A DNA stretch of 64,000 nt from Rapidithrix thailandica (GTDB lineage: Bacteria > Bacteroidota > Bacteroidia > Cytophagales > Flammeovirgaceae): assembly GCF_039710355.1 (NCBI RefSeq), contig NZ_JBDKWZ010000013.1, positions 1 to 64,000 on the forward strand, read 5' to 3'. A program made the position numbers and the translations under genes. Below the pieces are notes generated by a model. That model was not told the DNA's origin. It did no database searches and worked only from the letters and a program-made list of their open reading frames with translations. Shown here in pieces: positions 61,113-64,000 of this stretch. Position 1 is the stretch's first letter; every line of letters begins with the position of its first letter.

Positions 61113-63410
61113 TTAGTCCTGTATGGCTTTTTTATTATACAATAAGAAACCGGCATTAAGCATAAAGCCCCAACGGAACTCAGGATCGGAATAATAGTTA
61201 ACCATAGCACTCATGGGGCCGAAAGGGCTGTGATAAACGGCTATAGCTGCTGCGGCATAGTCCAAGGAGTTATTTTGGGTGCTTAAATAAGCCGTTTGAT
61301 CAATTCTTTCTTTAAGTGTTTTGGCACTGGCAAATCCGTAGCCTTCCAGTCGAAAATCCAGTGATTTGCTCAGTTGCCAGATTTGGCGCAAGCCTAATGC
61401 CAAATAGTCATACCCCCGGAAATCTTCACTAAAGAGCGATTTGCTATCAATAAAAGGGTAGAAAGCAGGTGCATTGATCATAGAGGCTTGGTAGTTTTGG
61501 AAGAAGGGTTGGTTGGACGTCAGTGCCTCTAACAAGATTCCATGTTTGAGTTTCTTCCCAAAATACTGTTCGTATTTCAATGTAAATACATACCAGTCTC
61601 TCTGTTCGGTGAGCTTCTGATTATAAACGGAAGTGCTACCCGGGCGAAGCGTTTCCTGCCCACTGACAAATTTGGCGGAAAGCTCAAATTCCATTCCGCT
61701 ACTGGCAAATTGTTTCCGGTCCAGTGTGCTGCGGAAAAAGCGGCTTGTGTAAGTCCAGCCTTCAAATTTGGTAATGTCCTGACTGTCTTCTGTTTGGAAG
61801 TTTTCCGTATTGAAATAGGCATCATCTTTATTTACATACCCCGCACTAAAGGATAAATTACTCAGCTGGTTTACCGGAAAGCCCAATGTTAATTCTCCGT
61901 AACGATCAATTTGATTGAGGTTGGGATTCATCTTTTGTGTGGAGAATACATTTTTGACAATATCATAATCCCATTGGTTATAAATATAGCTTCCTTCCAG
62001 GTAGAAAGGGATATCAGTAGGGATAAATACCCGGAACAAACCGTTGGTGGACAGGTAAAAATTCCCGGCATAAAAGTTTGTGTACAAAGTGTATTTCCAG
62101 CTATCCAGAATATTGAGTTGCATATCGGCATACACAGTACTGATGTTTCTGCTGGCCAAGTTTCCTCCTAAGGATACATCCAGTTTACGGGAAGGGTTCA
62201 TGTCAAAAAGGAAGCGGTAATTGTCCAAAGTATCATGTTCAACCCGGGGATAGAGATCTTTGAAGAAGTTATCCGAATTGAGCATGTAATATCCTTTTGT
62301 CACATTTTTGATACTCGTATTTTCTTTCTTTTTGGTTTTTAACAGGTTTCTTACAAACCGCTGTTGGCGCTTGTTTAAGCCTTCAATTTCAATAGCCGAA
62401 ATGTTTTTTTGACTGAAGTTGGTAAGTTCATGAAAGCGGTTATCCCTTTTTGCCCGGGTTTGTTGAAAGGTTTTGATTTTAATACTGTCCAATTGCTCTT
62501 GGGCGCTTTGGTAGCCAATCTTGACAAACTCATCCACTTTGTAGAAGTCCAGCGGGGAATAATGGTCGATCGGTACATTGATCAACACATCTTTATTTTC
62601 TAACCGGCTGGGGTCTGAGCTGTCCATAATCATGTATTTTAGCGAGCCCTTGATCAATTCCTCCGCTTCTTTTTCGGGATATTGATCGTATTTCAAGGTA
62701 GAGACATTGACTCCAATGATGACATCCGGGGAAAACTCATCAATCATCACGTCTATCGGAAAGTTATTGTAAAGTCCTCCATCGTAAAGGTATTGGCCTT
62801 TCACTTTGACAGCTCTGAACATCAGTGGAACCGCCATAGTAGCGCGGATGGCATCACTGATATGCCCGTCTTTCATCACCACGGGTTTTTGAGTGAAAAT
62901 ATCGGCTCCTACACAGCGAAAAGGGATAGACAGACTGTCGAAATTATAATCGGCTGCTTTGATAACCCGGTGAAAGTAACTGGCCAAAGCGAGATTTAAA
63001 GGGGCATCGTTCACCAAGTTGGAATTGATGGATGCATTAAAATTGGAATCCAGCGAAACCTGAAAGTTTAAGAAAGAAGCATTGTTCCACTTTCTCACGC
63101 CCAGGTAGCGGTTGTTACGGCTGATTTTCCCATATGCCCAGGATTGAAAGTCTTCCGTACGTACCAAAGAGTCAATCTCATCGGCATTAAATCCGGCGGC
63201 ATACAAGCCTCCTACAATTCCTCCCATAGAGGTTCCTACAATATAGTCTACGGGGATTTGGTTTTCTTCCAGGCATTTTAATACGCCCACATGAGCCAAG
63301 CCTTTGGCTCCCCCTCCACTTAATACTACGCCTACGGTTTTGCGGCTCTGCCCGAAGGACAGCGCATAAATATTTAGTGCTAAGAATAAAAAACAATAAA
63401 AGGACTTCAT
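61113..63410 (-). CDS. Patatin-like phospholipase with C-terminal outer-membrane barrel
   Basis: This 765-residue protein has a signal peptide (MKSFYCFLFLALNIYALSFG). The patatin domain (about 25-310) has the oxyanion loop GGGAKGLAHVGVL, the nucleophile Ser61 in GTSMGG and Asp210 in YDGGLYNNFPID. Then come a POTRA-like segment (IEGLNKRQQRFVRNLLKT region, about 335-420) and a beta-barrel of the Omp85/BamA type to the C-terminus. This resembles the self-secreting PlpD family (type Vd). It would hydrolyse lipids at the cell surface or in the outer membrane. It is transcribed alone, divergent from tex. Confidence 0.93.
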   Translation of the reverse strand: MKSFYCFLFLALNIYALSFGQSRKTVGVVLSGGGAKGLAHVGVLKCLEENQIPVDYIVGTSMGGIVGGLYAAGFNADEIDSLVRTEDFQSWAYGKISRNNRYLGVRKWNNASFLNFQVSLDSNFNASINSNLVNDAPLNLALASYFHRVIKAADYNFDSLSIPFRCVGADIFTQKPVVMKDGHISDAIRATMAVPLMFRAVKVKGQYLYDGGLYNNFPIDVMIDEFSPDVIIGVNVSTLKYDQYPEKEAEELIKGSLKYMIMDSSDPSRLENKDVLINVPIDHYSPLDFYKVDEFVKIGYQSAQEQLDSIKIKTFQQTRAKRDNRFHELTNFSQKNISAIEIEGLNKRQQRFVRNLLKTKKKENTSIKNVTKGYYMLNSDNFFKDLYPRVEHDTLDNYRFLFDMNPSRKLDVSLGGNLASRNISTVYADMQLNILDSWKYTLYTNFYAGNFYLSTNGLFRVFIPTDIPFYLEGSYIYNQWDYDIVKNVFSTQKMNPNLNQIDRYGELTLGFPVNQLSNLSFSAGYVNKDDAYFNTENFQTEDSQDITKFEGWTYTSRFFRSTLDRKQFASSGMEFELSAKFVSGQETLRPGSTSVYNQKLTEQRDWYVFTLKYEQYFGKKLKHGILLEALTSNQPFFQNYQASMINAPAFYPFIDSKSLFSEDFRGYDYLALGLRQIWQLSKSLDFRLEGYGFASAKTLKERIDQTAYLSTQNNSLDYAAAAIAVYHSPFGPMSAMVNYYSDPEFRWGFMLNAGFLLYNKKAIQD

Positions 63411-63875
63411 GAAATTCAGTTATCAGTCAGACAATGATCATAGAAATAAAAAAGAGAAGCAACCTTCCTTACAGGGCAGTTACCGGTTCCACAATTTGAT
63501 GCGAACTTCCTCAAAAAAGGAGGTTACCCGTTTGGTATTTTATCGCATTGAGAACATTACAAAAGAAGTGAAAGTAATGAAAAAATTAATCTTAGTACTT
63601 ACTTTTCAAGGAAATAAGTAATAGGTCAAAATTCTTTCCATTATTCCTTGTCCGGAAAAACGTTGTGACGGGTTACAGAAAAAGAAAAAAATTACCCATA
63701 ACGAAAATTCTTTGGTAATTTGGCTAAATAATTATATTCTCGCGCCTTGTTGAAATCTGGTCTGGTATTGGAACCGGACTTCAACAGGATGCTTATTTGA
63801 TTTAGCCGGCAGCAGGCCTGTATAAATCAGCTCACCGTTTTTTATCTGTTTTTTTGTTTATTGTGAAGTTGTATC
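63411..63875. other. Intergenic region and tex leader
   Basis: These 465 bases lie between the patatin gene start and tex. A 70-codon frame at 63409-63621 has no recognisable features and is not kept. A stable hairpin at 63748-63786 lies in what is probably the tex leader. Confidence 0.55.
63748..63786 (+). promoter_or_regulatory. Hairpin in the tex leader
   Basis: TGTTGAA-A-TCTGGT pairs with ACCGGA-C-TTCAACA: 13 bp with one mismatch and one G-T pair, and an 11-base loop. It lies 89 bases before the tex ATG. There is no T run, so it is not a standard terminator. It may be a leader structure. Confidence 0.5.
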
Positions 63876-64000
63876 ATGACTAAAAATCTTCAAATCATTG
63901 CCGGGGAATTGCAAATCACCCCAAAGCAAGTAGAAGCTACGGTAACGTTGTTGGACGAAGGGGCTACCGTACCATTTATCTCTCGTTACCGGAAGGAAGT
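63876..64000 (+). CDS. tex: Transcription accessory protein Tex, 5' end
   Basis: Only the first 41 codons are in the window. The start (MTKNLQIIAGELQI, then TPKQVEATVTLLDEGATVPF, ISRYRKEV) is the conserved N-terminal helix bundle of Tex, an RNA-binding protein with YqgF-like and S1 domains that acts in transcription. The frame is open to the window edge. The ATG at 63876 has no strong ribosome binding site, as is usual in this phylum. Confidence 0.9.
   Translation, partial: MTKNLQIIAGELQITPKQVEATVTLLDEGATVPFISRYRKE

Noticed and set aside
63409..63621. 70-codon open frame in the patatin-tex spacer
   Set aside because: It overlaps the start of the patatin gene on the other strand, resembles nothing known and has no credible start region.

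Overview
The window looks like chromosomal DNA of a Bacteroidota bacterium, most likely order Cytophagales. This rests on several traits: a SusC/SusD pair under an ECF sigma/FecR pair, a PorE-like TPR/beta-propeller/OmpA lipoprotein, a fused CzcA-TolC efflux pump, an 'ebo' gene group, outer-membrane lipoproteins with short lipoboxes, and weak A-rich ribosome binding sites with occasional TAnnTTTG-like -7 boxes. No phage, plasmid, transposase or CRISPR array is visible, and most of the window is housekeeping DNA.

Layout. 1-123: 3' end of a 5S rRNA and its terminator. 320-1826 (minus): envelope-stress-type cassette of ECF sigma factor, membrane anti-sigma candidate and Spy/CpxP-like periplasmic protein. 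1995-6579 (minus): M1 metallopeptidase and DsbD. 6941-10416: BirA (minus), then RsfS and FtsH (plus). 10533-12102: MtfA-like peptidase (minus) and a macrodomain protein (plus). 12178-15364: partial ebo cluster (eboA, eboB, eboC). 15383-21357 (minus): RNase R, then a TPR sensor kinase overlapping a secreted Ig-repeat protein. 21647-30629 (plus): EamA-type transporter, then ECF sigma, FecR, SusC, SusD and a glycerophosphodiesterase lipoprotein. 31060-34161: secreted proteins of unknown function, including tandem paralogous lipoproteins. 34359-44230: N-carbamoylputrescine amidase, LytS-type kinase, PorE-like protein, sugar aminotransferase, DapF, small basic lipoprotein, mannose-1-phosphate guanylyltransferase, DUF721 protein and RecF. 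44508-45332: a solitary Cas6. 45934-52105: heavy-metal efflux operon. 52159-63410: M1 aminopeptidase, UvrA, Na/Pi symporter, RsmI-like methylase, histidine phosphatase, hotdog thioesterase and patatin-BamA-type phospholipase. 63876 to the end: the start of tex.

The parts that best repay a second look are these. The ebo set is truncated: only A, B and C are present, followed by a convergent gene. The Cas6 has no array or other cas gene nearby. A ~162-bp palindromic repeat with short terminal inverted repeats occurs twice in opposite orientation, at 30675 and 42962, and one copy splits the recF-DUF721 pair. A second inverted-repeat-bounded element lies at 29607-29775. Two long intergenic hairpins with similar loops flank susC. 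The sensor kinase and secreted Ig-repeat protein overlap by 8 bp and have no response regulator.

The calls rest on reading motifs and protein sequence by eye. No database search was run. Start codons were moved inward where a signal peptide, family N-terminus or ribosome binding site argued for it.
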